Source: Hyphomicrobiaceae bacterium
GTDB taxonomy: Bacteria > Pseudomonadota > Alphaproteobacteria > Rhizobiales > Hyphomicrobiaceae
Reading direction: 5' to 3'
Assembly: GCA_022844275.1 (NCBI GenBank)
Contig: JALHMB010000003.1
Location: forward strand, 124,001 to 188,000
Length of the DNA: 64,000 nucleotides
This document shows positions 42,848 to 50,531 of this stretch, piece by piece. Under the pieces are notes generated by a model. It did not search any database. It was not told where the DNA came from and saw only the letters and a program-made list of their open reading frames with translations. Numbering within the stretch: position 1 is the first letter of the stretch; each line of letters opens with the position of its first letter. A program made the position numbers and the translations under genes.

Positions 42848-44293
42848 ATGGGTAAGATTACGGGTTTCCTGGAGTTCGAGCGCGCCGACCGCGGCTATCG
42901 CCCCGTCGAGGAGCGGCTGAAGCACTATCGCGAGTTCGTCGAGCCGCTTCCTGAAAAGGAAGTGAAGACGCAAGCCGCGCGCTGCATGGATTGCGGCATT
43001 CCGTATTGCCACAACGGCTGCCCGATCAACAACCAGATCCCGGATTGGAACGACCTCGTCTATCAGGGTCAGTGGTCCACGGCGGCGCTCAACCTCCATT
43101 CGACGAACAACTTCCCCGAGGTCACGGGCCGCATCTGCCCAGCTCCGTGCGAAGCCTCCTGCACACTCAATATCGAGGACACGCCCGTCACCATCAAGAC
43201 GATCGAATACTCGATCGCCGAGCGCGCCTTTGCCGACAACGGCAACAAGTGGGTGCCGCAGCCGGCCGAGAAGAAGACCGGCAAGCGCATCGCCGTCATC
43301 GGCTCGGGGCCTGCTGGCCTCGCTGCCGCCCAGCAGCTCGCGCGCGCCGGCCACGAAGTTCACGTCTACGAGAAGAACGCCTATCCGGGCGGCCTGCTGC
43401 GCTACGGCATTCCCGACTTCAAACTCGAAAAGACCGTCGTCGAGCGTCGCATCAAGCAGATGGAAGCGGAAGGCGTGACCTTCCATTGCAACAAGCACGT
43501 CGGCAAGGATGTGACGATCGCCTCGCTCAAGAAGTCGCACGATGCCGTGCTTCTCGCGGGCGGCTCGGAGCAACCCTTCGACTTCTTCGCGAAGTCGCCG
43601 GGCCGCGATCTTGACGGCATCCACTACGCCATGGAATTTCTGCCGCAGCAGAACCGCCGCGTCTCCAGCGAACCGATCGCGAAGGGCACGAAGGAGATCA
43701 GCGCGAAGGGCAAGCACGTCATCGTTATCGGCGGCGGCGACACCGGTTCCGACTGTATTGGCACATCCTTCCGCCAGGGGGCGAAGTCCGTCACCCAGCT
43801 CGAGATCATGCCGAAGCCACCTGTGATGGAGAACAAGGATCTGTCCTGGCCGCACTGGCCACTCAAGCTGCGCATCTCCTCCAGTCAGGCCGAGGGCGCG
43901 AACGTCGAGTACTCCATCTCGACCACCGGCTTCTCGGGCGAGAACGGCAAGATCACAAAGCTCCACTACACGCGCGTCGACAGCAAGCTGCAGCCGGTCC
44001 CCGGCTCCGAGGGCACGCTCGACGCCGACCTCGTGCTGCTCGCCATGGGCTTTTCCGGGCCCATCGAGAGCGATGTCGTGCAGGAGATGGACCTGCCCGT
44101 CGTCGCGCGCGGCCGCTTCAAGGGCCTCGAGGCCAACGACCGCGACTACCGCATCCGCGGCCGCGACAAGCTCTTCGTCGCCGGCGATATGCGGCGCGGC
44201 CAGAGCCTCGTGGTGTGGGCGATCCGCGAGGGCCGTCAGGCGGCCGCGTCGATCGACAAGGCCCTCATGGGTCGCACGGACCTGCCGCGCTGA
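42848..44293 (+). CDS. gltD: Glutamate synthase (NADPH), small subunit
   Basis: A 481-residue flavoprotein that passes electrons from NADPH to GltB. Near residues 45-110 are two 4Fe-4S clusters with cysteines in [16 protein letters not shown] and in [15 protein letters not shown]. The FAD motif is [21 protein letters not shown] near residue 150. [17 protein letters not shown] near residue 295 is the NADPH motif, and the late [18 protein letters not shown] is typical. The ATG follows GGCGAGACAA. It completes the operon begun by gltB, with a GST gene in between. Confidence 0.96.
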   Translation: MGKITGFLEFERADRGYRPVEERLKHYREFVEPLPEKEVKTQAARCMDCGIPYCHNGCPINNQIPDWNDLVYQGQWSTAALNLHSTNNFPEVTGRICPAPCEASCTLNIEDTPVTIKTIEYSIAERAFADNGNKWVPQPAEKKTGKRIAVIGSGPAGLAAAQQLARAGHEVHVYEKNAYPGGLLRYGIPDFKLEKTVVERRIKQMEAEGVTFHCNKHVGKDVTIASLKKSHDAVLLAGGSEQPFDFFAKSPGRDLDGIHYAMEFLPQQNRRVSSEPIAKGTKEISAKGKHVIVIGGGDTGSDCIGTSFRQGAKSVTQLEIMPKPPVMENKDLSWPHWPLKLRISSSQAEGANVEYSISTTGFSGENGKITKLHYTRVDSKLQPVPGSEGTLDADLVLLAMGFSGPIESDVVQEMDLPVVARGRFKGLEANDRDYRIRGRDKLFVAGDMRRGQSLVVWAIREGRQAAASIDKALMGRTDLPR

Positions 44294-44301
44294 GCCCTGA
44301 G

Positions 44302-44811
44302 ATGCCGGTTACACGAGAAGAGCTATTCGCGCGCCTCACTGAGCTGGGCATCACGGCGGAGACCGTCGAGCACGAGGCGGTCTTCACCGTCGCCGAGAGC
44401 TCGCAGCTCGAGCGCCAGCTCGACGGCGGACATACCAAGAACCTTTTTCTCAAGGATGCCAAGGGCAAGCTGTTTCTCGTCGTCGCCGAGAGCCACACCC
44501 CCGTCGATCTCAAGTCCCTGCACAAGAAGATCGGCGCCGCGCGACTGAGCTTCGGCAAACCCGAGCTGCTCATGGAGGTGCTTGGAATTCCTCCAGGTTC
44601 GGTCACGGCTTTGGCCCTCATTAACGATGATCAGAAGCGCGTGAGCGTGGTGGTGGACGAGCGCCTCATGGGCTATGAAAGGATCAACTGCCACCCGCTG
44701 GTCAATACGGCGACGACGAGCATCGCGCGCGACGATCTTATGCGTTTCATGCGCGCTACCGGCCATGATCCACTCGTCGTCGCCATTGACGGACCCGGCG
44801 AGACTGGCTGA
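44302..44811 (+). CDS. Prolyl-tRNA editing domain protein (ProX/YbaK family)
   Basis: A 169-residue free-standing deacylase that hydrolyses Ala or other wrong amino acids from tRNA-Pro. Family features are VEHEAVFTVAES near residue 24, HTKNLFLKDAKGKLFLVV near residue 47, including the catalytic Lys region, and GIPPGSVTALALIND near residue 93. VNTATTSIARDDLMRF near the end is also typical. It starts 8 nt after gltD, so it is probably read through from that operon. Many alphaproteobacterial ProRS enzymes lack a full editing domain, which makes a stand-alone factor useful. Confidence 0.88.
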   Translation: MPVTREELFARLTELGITAETVEHEAVFTVAESSQLERQLDGGHTKNLFLKDAKGKLFLVVAESHTPVDLKSLHKKIGAARLSFGKPELLMEVLGIPPGSVTALALINDDQKRVSVVVDERLMGYERINCHPLVNTATTSIARDDLMRFMRATGHDPLVVAIDGPGETG

Positions 44812-44855
44812 CGGACCGCGCATCAAGCGCATCTCGCGCATCAGGAGTTCGAGCG

Positions 44856-45767
44856 ATGGAATTCGGCCAGAAGGCACCGGCGGCCGCAGGCGCCGGCGGT
44901 GAGGTGATCAAGGACACCACGACTGCGGGCTTCATGAAGGATGTCATCGAGGCGTCGAAAGCGCAGCCGGTCATCGTGGATTTCTGGGCCCCCTGGTGCG
45001 GCCCCTGCAAGCAGCTCACGCCGATCCTCGAGAAGGTCGTGCGCGGCGCAGGCGGCAAAGTGCGCATGGTCAAGATCAACATCGACGAGCACCCCGCGAT
45101 CGCTCAGCAGCTCCGCGTGCAATCGATCCCGACGGTCTATGCCTTCCTCGATGGTCGCCCGGTCGATGGCTTCGCCGGCGCGCAGCCAGAGAGCCAGATC
45201 AAGGCGTTCGTCGACCGCCTCGTCGGTGATGCGGGCGCGGCCGACCTCGAACACGCCATTTCGGAGGGCGAGAAGGCCTTCGAGGAAGGCGATCTCCAGA
45301 CGGCGGCCGAGATCTTCGCGGCCGTGCTTCAGGAGGAGCCCGACAACATCAAGGCGCTTGCCGGCCTCGCGCGCTGCTATCTCAAGACGGGTGATCTCGA
45401 GCGCGCCGAGCAGACGCTCGAGCTCGCTCCGCCCGAGAAGCGCGATGCAGCCCCGCTCGCGAGCGTGCGCGCGGCTCTCGCTCTCGCCAAGCGCGGCCAG
45501 CAAGGTGGCAATCTCGGTGAACTGAAGGCCAAGATTGACGCCAATCCTGCAGATCATCAGGCACGCATCGATCTCGCGACGGCGCTCGCCGCCAACGGCG
45601 ATAAAGAGGACGCGGTTACTCAGCTCCTCGAAAGCTTCCGCCGCGACCGCAAGTGGAACGAGGAAGCGGCGAGAAAACAGCTCGTGGAATTTTTCGAGGC
45701 CTGGGGACCCAAGGACCCGGCGACGCTCGACGGACGGCGCCGCCTGTCGTCCCTGCTGTTCTCGTGA
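44856..45767 (+). CDS. cnoX: Thioredoxin-domain chaperone (CnoX/YbbN type)
   Basis: A 303-residue protein with a thioredoxin domain at about residues 18-130 (IVDFWAPWCGPCKQLTPIL, with the full CGPC active site, and cis-Pro in QSIPTVYAF). A C-terminal helical TPR-like part from about 135 follows (AISEGEKAFEEGDLQTAAEIF, NIKALAGLARCYLKTGDLE). CnoX proteins hold chlorine- or heat-damaged clients and pass them to GroEL or DnaK. Having CGPC rather than SxxC suggests it also has redox activity. An AGGAG site precedes the ATG. The order with LON and Trm112 genes downstream is common in alphaproteobacteria. Confidence 0.88.
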   Translation: MEFGQKAPAAAGAGGEVIKDTTTAGFMKDVIEASKAQPVIVDFWAPWCGPCKQLTPILEKVVRGAGGKVRMVKINIDEHPAIAQQLRVQSIPTVYAFLDGRPVDGFAGAQPESQIKAFVDRLVGDAGAADLEHAISEGEKAFEEGDLQTAAEIFAAVLQEEPDNIKALAGLARCYLKTGDLERAEQTLELAPPEKRDAAPLASVRAALALAKRGQQGGNLGELKAKIDANPADHQARIDLATALAANGDKEDAVTQLLESFRRDRKWNEEAARKQLVEFFEAWGPKDPATLDGRRRLSSLLFS

Positions 45768-45815
45768 TGTGAAGGCCTCGCCGCACAGGCGGATGGCCAC
45801 AGGAGTACGTTACGC

Positions 45816-46499
45816 GTGAAGTTTCTGGAGCAATATCGTTCGCCATCGGACCTGCCGGCGCGCATTCCGGTATTTCCCTTACTCGGCGCGATTGCGCTCC
45901 CGCGCACGACATTGCCGCTCAACGTCTTCGAGCCGCGCTACCTCGCCATGGTCGACGACGTTCTCCGCGGCGAGCGCATCATCGGCATCATCCAGCCGAC
46001 CGGCGACGGCGGCAGCACCGGCTCGCCGACCGCGCGCACGGCGCCGCTGCAGGCCGTCGGCTGTGCCGCACGGCTATCCGCCTTCCAGGAGCAGTCCGAC
46101 GGGCGCCTGCTGATCACGCTGACGGGGATATGCCGTTTCCATATTACCGGCGAGGCCCAGGGCGGCGCGCCCTATCGCACGCTCGACGTGTCGTACGATC
46201 GCTTTGCCGATGATCTTGTCGCGGCCATCGGCTCCGGTGACGTACCGCGCGACCGCCTTCTTGCCGTTCTCCAGCGTTATCTCAATGCCCGGAACCTGAA
46301 GCCCGACTGGGAAGCCATCGAGCAGTCGGAGAACGAGGATCTGGTCAACGGGCTTTCCATTGCCGGCCCCTTCGCACCACCGGAGAAGCAGGCCCTGCTC
46401 GAAGCGCCCACGCTCGCCGATCGCGCCGCCGCGCTGATTGCGCTCGCCGAGATGGAACTCGCCGGCCCCGCCGGCAAGCCCGGCTCACGCCTGCAATAG
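45816..46499 (+). CDS. LON N-terminal substrate-binding-domain protein
   Basis: A 227-residue cytosolic protein containing only the N-terminal substrate-binding domain of Lon, without AAA+ or protease parts. Family features are [30 protein letters not shown] near residues 17-46 (in parts), then [32 protein letters not shown] and CRFHI. It may pick or hold protein clients; the role is not known. The start is GTG with AGGAG 10 nt upstream. It lies 48 nt after cnoX and 14 nt before the Trm112-like gene. Confidence 0.88.
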   Translation: MKFLEQYRSPSDLPARIPVFPLLGAIALPRTTLPLNVFEPRYLAMVDDVLRGERIIGIIQPTGDGGSTGSPTARTAPLQAVGCAARLSAFQEQSDGRLLITLTGICRFHITGEAQGGAPYRTLDVSYDRFADDLVAAIGSGDVPRDRLLAVLQRYLNARNLKPDWEAIEQSENEDLVNGLSIAGPFAPPEKQALLEAPTLADRAAALIALAEMELAGPAGKPGSRLQ

Positions 46500-46513
46500 G
46501 AGGAGGTGCCGCC

Positions 46514-46720
46514 ATGGACGAGAAACCTCAAGAGCCGGCAGTCGCCCCGGAGCGAACGGCACCACGCTTCCTCGAGCTTCTGGTCTGTCCTTTGACCAAG
46601 ACATCGCTCCAGTACGACGAGAAGAACCAGGAGCTGATCAGCCGCGCCGCCCGCCTCGCCTATCCGATCAAGAGCGGTGTGCCCTACCTGCTGCCTTCCG
46701 AAGCCCGTCATCTCGATTGA
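46514..46720 (+). CDS. Trm112-like protein
   Basis: A 68-residue small protein of the Trm112 (UPF0434) family. It shows [22 protein letters not shown] and [23 protein letters not shown]. Only one of the usual zinc-ligand cysteines (LVCPLT) is present, as in many proteobacterial homologues. In eukaryotes Trm112 activates methyltransferases; in bacteria the role is less certain. The ribosome binding site is AGGAGG before GTGCCGCC and the ATG. It ends the cnoX-LON run. Confidence 0.9.
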   Translation: MDEKPQEPAVAPERTAPRFLELLVCPLTKTSLQYDEKNQELISRAARLAYPIKSGVPYLLPSEARHLD

Positions 46721-46751
46721 GTCCGAAGCTGTACCCAAGGAGAATCCCGCC

Positions 46752-48242
46752 ATGGCTGTCACGAGCAAACCTACGACGAGCACCAGCCTTCGCCACGAGA
46801 GTATGCTGATCGACGGCACCTGGACCGACGGCAAGGCCCGCGAAGCGATCACGGTCATCAATCCCGCCAACCGCAAGCCCATCGCCAGCGTGCCGCGCGG
46901 CACGGCAGAGGACATCGACACCGCCGTGAAGGCCGCGACTGCCGCCTTCCCTGCCTGGATGCGCGTCCCGCCGCGCGACCGCGGCCGCCTTCTCACGCGC
47001 ATTGCCGATGTCATCGAGGCACGCGTTGAGGAACTGGCCAAGATCATCGCCGAGGAGACTGGCAACGCTCTCAAGACGCAGGCGCGGCCCGAGGCCAAAG
47101 GCACGGCCGAGATCTTCCGCTACTTCGGCGGCCTCGCGAGCGAGCTCAAGGGCGAGACCATTCCCTTCGGCGAGCACGTGCTGAGCTACACGCGGCGCGA
47201 GCCGATCGGTGTGGTCGGCGCGATCATTCCGTGGAACGCGCCGGTGCTGCTCGGCTCGCTCAAGATTGCGCCCGCGCTCTGCGCCGGTAACACCCTCGTG
47301 CTCAAGGCCGCCGAGGATGCGCCACTCGGCGTGCTTTGGGTTGCGCGCATCTGCCAAGAGTTCCTGCCGAAGGGCGTGCTCAACGTCGTCACGGGCTATG
47401 GCCCGGAGGTCGGCGCCGCGCTTTCGGCTCATCCGGGTGTGCGCAAGCTCTCCTTCACGGGTTCGACCGAGGTCGGCAAGCTCGTCATGAAGGCGGCGTC
47501 GGATCGCATTGTTCCCGTGTCGCTCGAGCTCGGCGGCAAGAGCCCGTCGATCGTCTATCCCGATGCCAACGAGGATTGGGTCGTCGACGGCATTATCGCC
47601 GCCATGCGCTTCACCCGCCAGAGCCAGTCGTGCACGGCCGGCTCGCGCCTCTTCCTGCACGCCGATATCTTCGACGATTTCCTGAAGAAGCTCGCCGACA
47701 AGACGTCGAAGCTCAAGATCGGCAATCCGCTCGACGAAGCGACTGATATGGGCGCGATCATCAACGAGAAGCAGTTCCGCAAAGTCTGCGGCTATGTCGA
47801 GGACGGCCTCAAGCAACCGGGCGCCACGCTGCGCTTCGGCGGCCTGCCGCCCAAGGAAGGCCCGCTCTCGGAAGGTTTCTTTGCGCTGCCGACGCTCTTT
47901 GCGCACGAGGCCAATGATTGGCGCCTAGCGAAGGAAGAAATCTTCGGCCCCGTGCTCGTCGCCATAAAGTGGACGGACGAGCAGGAGGCCATCCGCATGG
48001 CCAACCAGACGCACTACGGCCTCGCCGGCTATGTGTGGACGAAGGACATCGGCCGGGCGCTGCGCACCGCGCATGCGATCGAAGCGGGTTGGGTGCAGAT
48101 CAACCAGGGTCTCGGCCAGTCGCCCGGCCACTCCTACGGCGGCGTCAAGCAGAGCGGCATCGGCCGCGAGTTCTCGCTCGAAGGCATGCTCGACAGCTTC
48201 ACAGTCAAGAAGAACGTGACCGTAAATCTGATGACGCCTTGA
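46752..48242 (+). CDS. NAD(P)-dependent aldehyde dehydrogenase
   Basis: A 496-residue enzyme oxidising an aldehyde to its acid. Key residues are in the expected order: IPWNAPVLLGSLKIAPALCAGNTLVLKAAE near residue 160 (catalytic Asn in PWN), the NAD-binding SFTGSTEVGK near 237, the general-base Glu in LELGGKSPSIV near 262, and the nucleophile Cys in SQSCTAGSRL near 295. EIFGPVLVA and the late SGIGREFSLEGM complete the family. The close match is to betaine-aldehyde or phenylacetaldehyde-type enzymes, but the substrate is uncertain. ATG 46752 is preceded by AAGGAGAATCCCGCC. It may form a tail of the upstream run. Confidence 0.9.
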   Translation: MAVTSKPTTSTSLRHESMLIDGTWTDGKAREAITVINPANRKPIASVPRGTAEDIDTAVKAATAAFPAWMRVPPRDRGRLLTRIADVIEARVEELAKIIAEETGNALKTQARPEAKGTAEIFRYFGGLASELKGETIPFGEHVLSYTRREPIGVVGAIIPWNAPVLLGSLKIAPALCAGNTLVLKAAEDAPLGVLWVARICQEFLPKGVLNVVTGYGPEVGAALSAHPGVRKLSFTGSTEVGKLVMKAASDRIVPVSLELGGKSPSIVYPDANEDWVVDGIIAAMRFTRQSQSCTAGSRLFLHADIFDDFLKKLADKTSKLKIGNPLDEATDMGAIINEKQFRKVCGYVEDGLKQPGATLRFGGLPPKEGPLSEGFFALPTLFAHEANDWRLAKEEIFGPVLVAIKWTDEQEAIRMANQTHYGLAGYVWTKDIGRALRTAHAIEAGWVQINQGLGQSPGHSYGGVKQSGIGREFSLEGMLDSFTVKKNVTVNLMTP

Positions 48243-48260
48243 TTTGAGCGCCGCGAGCTC

Positions 48261-48338
48261 GCGCCACGGCGCGACGAGGGCCAACCCTCGCGCTCTCGCC
48301 GGGAGGGACACCCTCCCGGACCCTCCCGCTTTTATGAG
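48261..48338 (+). repeat. GGGGGACACCCCCG palindromic element, copy 4
   Basis: The element starts with GCGCC-ACG-GCGCG, followed by CGAGGG-CCAA-CCCTCG. The core is CGGGAGGGACACCCTCCCG, then GACCCTCCCGC and the end TTTTATGAG. It lies 18 nt after the aldehyde dehydrogenase stop. The core has AGGGACACCCT, like copy 2, where copies 1 and 3 have GGGGACACCCC. Confidence 0.8.
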
Positions 48339-48366
48339 CTGGAGCGATCCGCGAGTGCTTCGCCAT

Positions 48367-48398
48367 CCCCTCTCCCCGCTTGCGGGGAGAAGGGGAAG
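48367..48398. repeat. CCCTC/GAGGGG hairpin mosaic, short copy
   Basis: CCCCTCTCCCCGC-TT-GCGGGGAGAAGGGG is a single 13-bp stem matching the first stem of the long elements at 19285 and 33725. It lies 10 nt past the stop of the minus-strand SDR gene, and 28 nt after the TTTTATGA element. With no T-run it is not a standard terminator, but it could end or protect either converging mRNA. Confidence 0.75.
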
Positions 48399-48408
48399 AA
48401 GCGCCACA

Positions 48409-49167
48409 TCAAACATGCTGCCCGCCGTTGATGTGCAGCTCGGCGCCGTTCACGTAGCTCGACTGATCCGTGCAGAGGAAGTAGATCGCCTTCGCGACTT
48501 CCTCCGGCTCGCCGAGACGGCGCATCGGAATCTGCTCTTCGACGATGCGATCCGTGCCTGGTGACAGGATCGACGTATCGATCTCTCCAGGCGAGATCGC
48601 ATTCACGCGCACACCGCGTGCACCGAAGTCCCTGGCCATCTCGCGCGTCAAACCAGCAAGCGCCGACTTCGACGTCGCGTACGCAGCGCCCGCAAAAGGA
48701 TGCACGCGGCTCCCCGCAATCGACGTCACGTTGACGACAGCGCCTTTCGCGCGCTCGAGCTCCGCGAGTAGTCCGCGCGCAAGCAGCACGGGCGCGAAGA
48801 AGTTCACCTGAAAGACGCGCTGCCAGTCTTCGAGCGGCGTCTCGAGAGTGCCGAGACGCGCGCCGCCGCCGCCCTTCGGACTGATGCCGGCGTTGTTGAC
48901 GAGTGCATTGAGATGACCGCGCTGATCCGCAAGTCGGCTGCGCATTTCCGCAATCGCGCGGGCTGTATCGTCGGCATCGGCGAGATCGACCTGGATGTGA
49001 TCTTCGGGGCCCATCTCCCAGGGGCAGTTCTCCGGAAAGGGGTGACGCGAGCAGGTGATGACCCGCCAGCCGGCGGATGCGAAGCGCTTCACAGTCGCGT
49101 GGCCGATGCCTCGCGAGGCGCCGGTCAGGATCAGCGTCTTGCGCTCGGCGGCGTTGATTGTTGCCAT
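48409..49167 (-). CDS. SDR-family oxidoreductase (FabG-like)
   Basis: A 252-residue classical short-chain dehydrogenase. The cofactor motif is LTGASRGIGHATVKRFA near residue 14, with CSRHPFP after strand two (basic, so NADPH is likely). Others are NNAGISPKG, catalytic Ser in NVTSIAGS, and Tyr and Lys in YATSKSALAGLTREMA. SPGEIDTSILSPGTD and VNGAELHINGGQHV end the protein. Ile/His at the end is unlike FabG, so it is probably an accessory reductase. I chose ATG 49167 with GGAGGACACG before it. Its 3' end converges on the aldehyde dehydrogenase gene. Confidence 0.87.
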   Translation of the reverse strand: MATINAAERKTLILTGASRGIGHATVKRFASAGWRVITCSRHPFPENCPWEMGPEDHIQVDLADADDTARAIAEMRSRLADQRGHLNALVNNAGISPKGGGGARLGTLETPLEDWQRVFQVNFFAPVLLARGLLAELERAKGAVVNVTSIAGSRVHPFAGAAYATSKSALAGLTREMARDFGARGVRVNAISPGEIDTSILSPGTDRIVEEQIPMRRLGEPEEVAKAIYFLCTDQSSYVNGAELHINGGQHV

Positions 49168-49323
49168 CGTGTCCTCCGCACTGGCCCCGACATGCGCCCA
49201 ATCCGTGTCGTGGCCGCGGCCAAAGTTCGGCCATCTTCCACGTATGGCACGATCCGATGCTGCGGCGCAAAAGGCGAAAGAAATCCGTCCGTTGGTGAAC
49301 CTTCGATAGGGCGGATTCAAGGG

Positions 49324-49352
49324 CTGACAAGACGTCGCAGATGGGCTAGTGT
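49324..49352 (+). promoter_or_regulatory. Promoter of candidate small RNA
   Basis: CTGACA at 49324-49329 and TAGTGT at 49347-49352 are separated by exactly 17 bp. This resembles the alphaproteobacterial housekeeping pattern (CTTGAC-N17-CTATAT). It points into 220 bp with no coding frame on the plus strand and a strong terminator at the far end. Confidence 0.45.
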
Positions 49353-49358
49353 CACACC

Positions 49359-49575
49359 CGCGTACGAAAAAAGGGCCGTGAGACCGCGTCTGGGGTCTTC
49401 GCATCGCCCAAGTCTAGGGAGCAGGCGGCGCACCAACGATCCCGGACCAGAGGATCGGGTAAGCCGAGTGTGCGGCCCGACGGCCGCGAGTGGGAATGGC
49501 TAGCGATAAAGCGGTCCATCAATCCGCTCAGTTACTGGACTTCAGGAAAGCAGGGCTTCCCGCCTTGCTTTTTTT
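49359..49575 (+). ncRNA. Candidate structured small RNA of about 217 nt
   Basis: The segment is flanked by a promoter-like pair and a good intrinsic terminator and is not explained by a gene on either strand: SDR starts at 49167 leftwards, DUF1467 ends at 49597. It can form several stems. They are AGACC/GGTCT near 49381-49398, CGATCC/GGATCG near 49437-49457 inside a GCGCAC/GTGTGC outer stem, GCGGCC-CGAC-GGCCGC near 49472-49487 and AGCGG/CCGCT near 49510-49528. I do not match it to 6S, SRP, tmRNA or RNase P RNA. The exact 5' end is estimated from the promoter. Confidence 0.4.
49548..49575 (+). terminator. Rho-independent terminator of the candidate small RNA
   Basis: The stem AAGCAGGGC / GCCTTGCTT is nine pairs with one G-T and a 5-nt TTCCC loop, and it runs into seven T in a row. 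Orientation fits a plus-strand transcript; on the minus strand there is no equivalent T-run. No plus-strand protein gene ends nearby. Confidence 0.75.
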
Positions 49576-49596
49576 GTGCGCTCAAGCGGACCGGCC

Positions 49597-49875
49597 CTAG
49601 CGCACGCCTGGTGGCCCCACCGGGTTGGGGAAATAGGATCCGATGTCGATGATCTCGCCGATCAGGACTGCATAGACCAAGCCGAATACCGCGCCCGCGA
49701 CCATTGTCGTGATGGCGAACGTCTGCAGCAAACGGGGCGCGACAGGCGCGCTTGCGGGCGTTCCGGGAACGATCTCCCCGGCCTCGCCTTGCGTGCGCAC
49801 GCCGAACGGCAGCACCGCGAACAGCACCGTCCACCAGATGATGAAGTAGAGCGCCAAGCCGAACGTCAGGCTCAT
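49597..49875 (-). CDS. DUF1467 family membrane protein
   Basis: A 92-residue inner-membrane protein with two membrane segments, near residues 5-25 (FGLALYFIIWWTVLFAVLPFG) and 50-75 (LLQTFAITTMVAGAVFGLVY). The segment GVRTQGEAGEIVPGTPASAP between them is the hallmark of DUF1467. It ends YFPNPVGPPG. Function is unknown; it is common in alphaproteobacteria. It is divergent from the thiol-redox gene at 50033. No ribosome binding site is obvious (GGAACGGCC before the ATG). Confidence 0.88.
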   Translation of the reverse strand: MSLTFGLALYFIIWWTVLFAVLPFGVRTQGEAGEIVPGTPASAPVAPRLLQTFAITTMVAGAVFGLVYAVLIGEIIDIGSYFPNPVGPPGVR

Positions 49876-50032
49876 GGCCGTTCCTTGTTGCGTCGACAGG
49901 CCCTTTCACTACGACGCCCGCGCGCTCACTCCAAGGGTTAACAGGCGCGACCGAATTGCCTCGCGGTGGCCCGCCCGGCGGCTGGCCCCATTCCTGCATT
50001 TTCGACGGTAAGGCTTCAGTAACCCATTTCCG

Positions 50033-50455
50033 GTGCCCGCCGTGCCCCGCCAGCTCGCCTGTCTACTACTTACCACTGCCATTCTCGGCCTGACGGTAGC
50101 GCCGCGACCGACCGATGCGGCAACGGAGATCGCAACCGATCCCGCACCCGCGACCGAGCTCGTCGTGATCGAGGCGCGCGGATGCCCCATGTGCCAGCTT
50201 TTTCGCGACGAGATCGCGCCGTTCTACCGTGCCACCGCGCGGGCCCGCAGCACGCCGCTGCGCTTCGTCGATGTGGCGCACGCAGACCTCGACACCATGG
50301 GCCTGTCCTCGCCAGTCGAGATCATCCCGACTGTCGTCCTCATGCGCCGCGGCACCGAGATCGACCGCCTCGTCGGCTATACAGGCCCCGACATCTTCAT
50401 GCGGGCAGTCGGCGTCATGTTGGGTGAAACTCCCGCATCTGTCCCGCAAAAGTGA
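50033..50455 (+). CDS. Periplasmic thioredoxin-fold protein with CPMC motif (SoxS-like)
   Basis: A 140-residue protein with a signal peptide (LACLLLTTAILGLTVA...DAA). The mature part has a thioredoxin-like fold with the redox pair CPMC in IEARGCPMCQLFRDEIAPFY and the cis-Pro region in VEIIPTVVLMRRGTEIDRL. The pattern matches small periplasmic SoxS/SoxW-type thioredoxins that keep other periplasmic thiols reduced. No sox sulfur-oxidation genes lie nearby, so a general role is more likely. The start is GTG at 50033; no strong ribosome binding site is seen. A terminator follows directly. Confidence 0.75.
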   Translation: MPAVPRQLACLLLTTAILGLTVAPRPTDAATEIATDPAPATELVVIEARGCPMCQLFRDEIAPFYRATARARSTPLRFVDVAHADLDTMGLSSPVEIIPTVVLMRRGTEIDRLVGYTGPDIFMRAVGVMLGETPASVPQK

Positions 50456-50456
50456 A

Positions 50457-50490
50457 CAGGGCACCCTGAAGGGTGCCCTGTGTCTTGTTT
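50457..50490 (+). terminator. Terminator after the thiol-redox gene
   Basis: CAGGGCACCC-TGAA-GGGTGCCCTG, a perfect 10-bp stem, starts 2 nt after the stop codon and is followed by TGTCTTGTTTT. It lies between this gene and the end of the minus-strand TadG-like gene. Confidence 0.8.
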
Positions 50491-50531
50491 TGGGACGCTC
50501 GTCGTCAGCCTTGCCCAGGGCGCTCCGATCG

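Noticed and set aside
49344-49356. GGGCTAGTGTCACAC considered as a fourth CTAGTG element
   Set aside because: There is no matching right arm within 100 bp. The motif is better explained as a -10 region.
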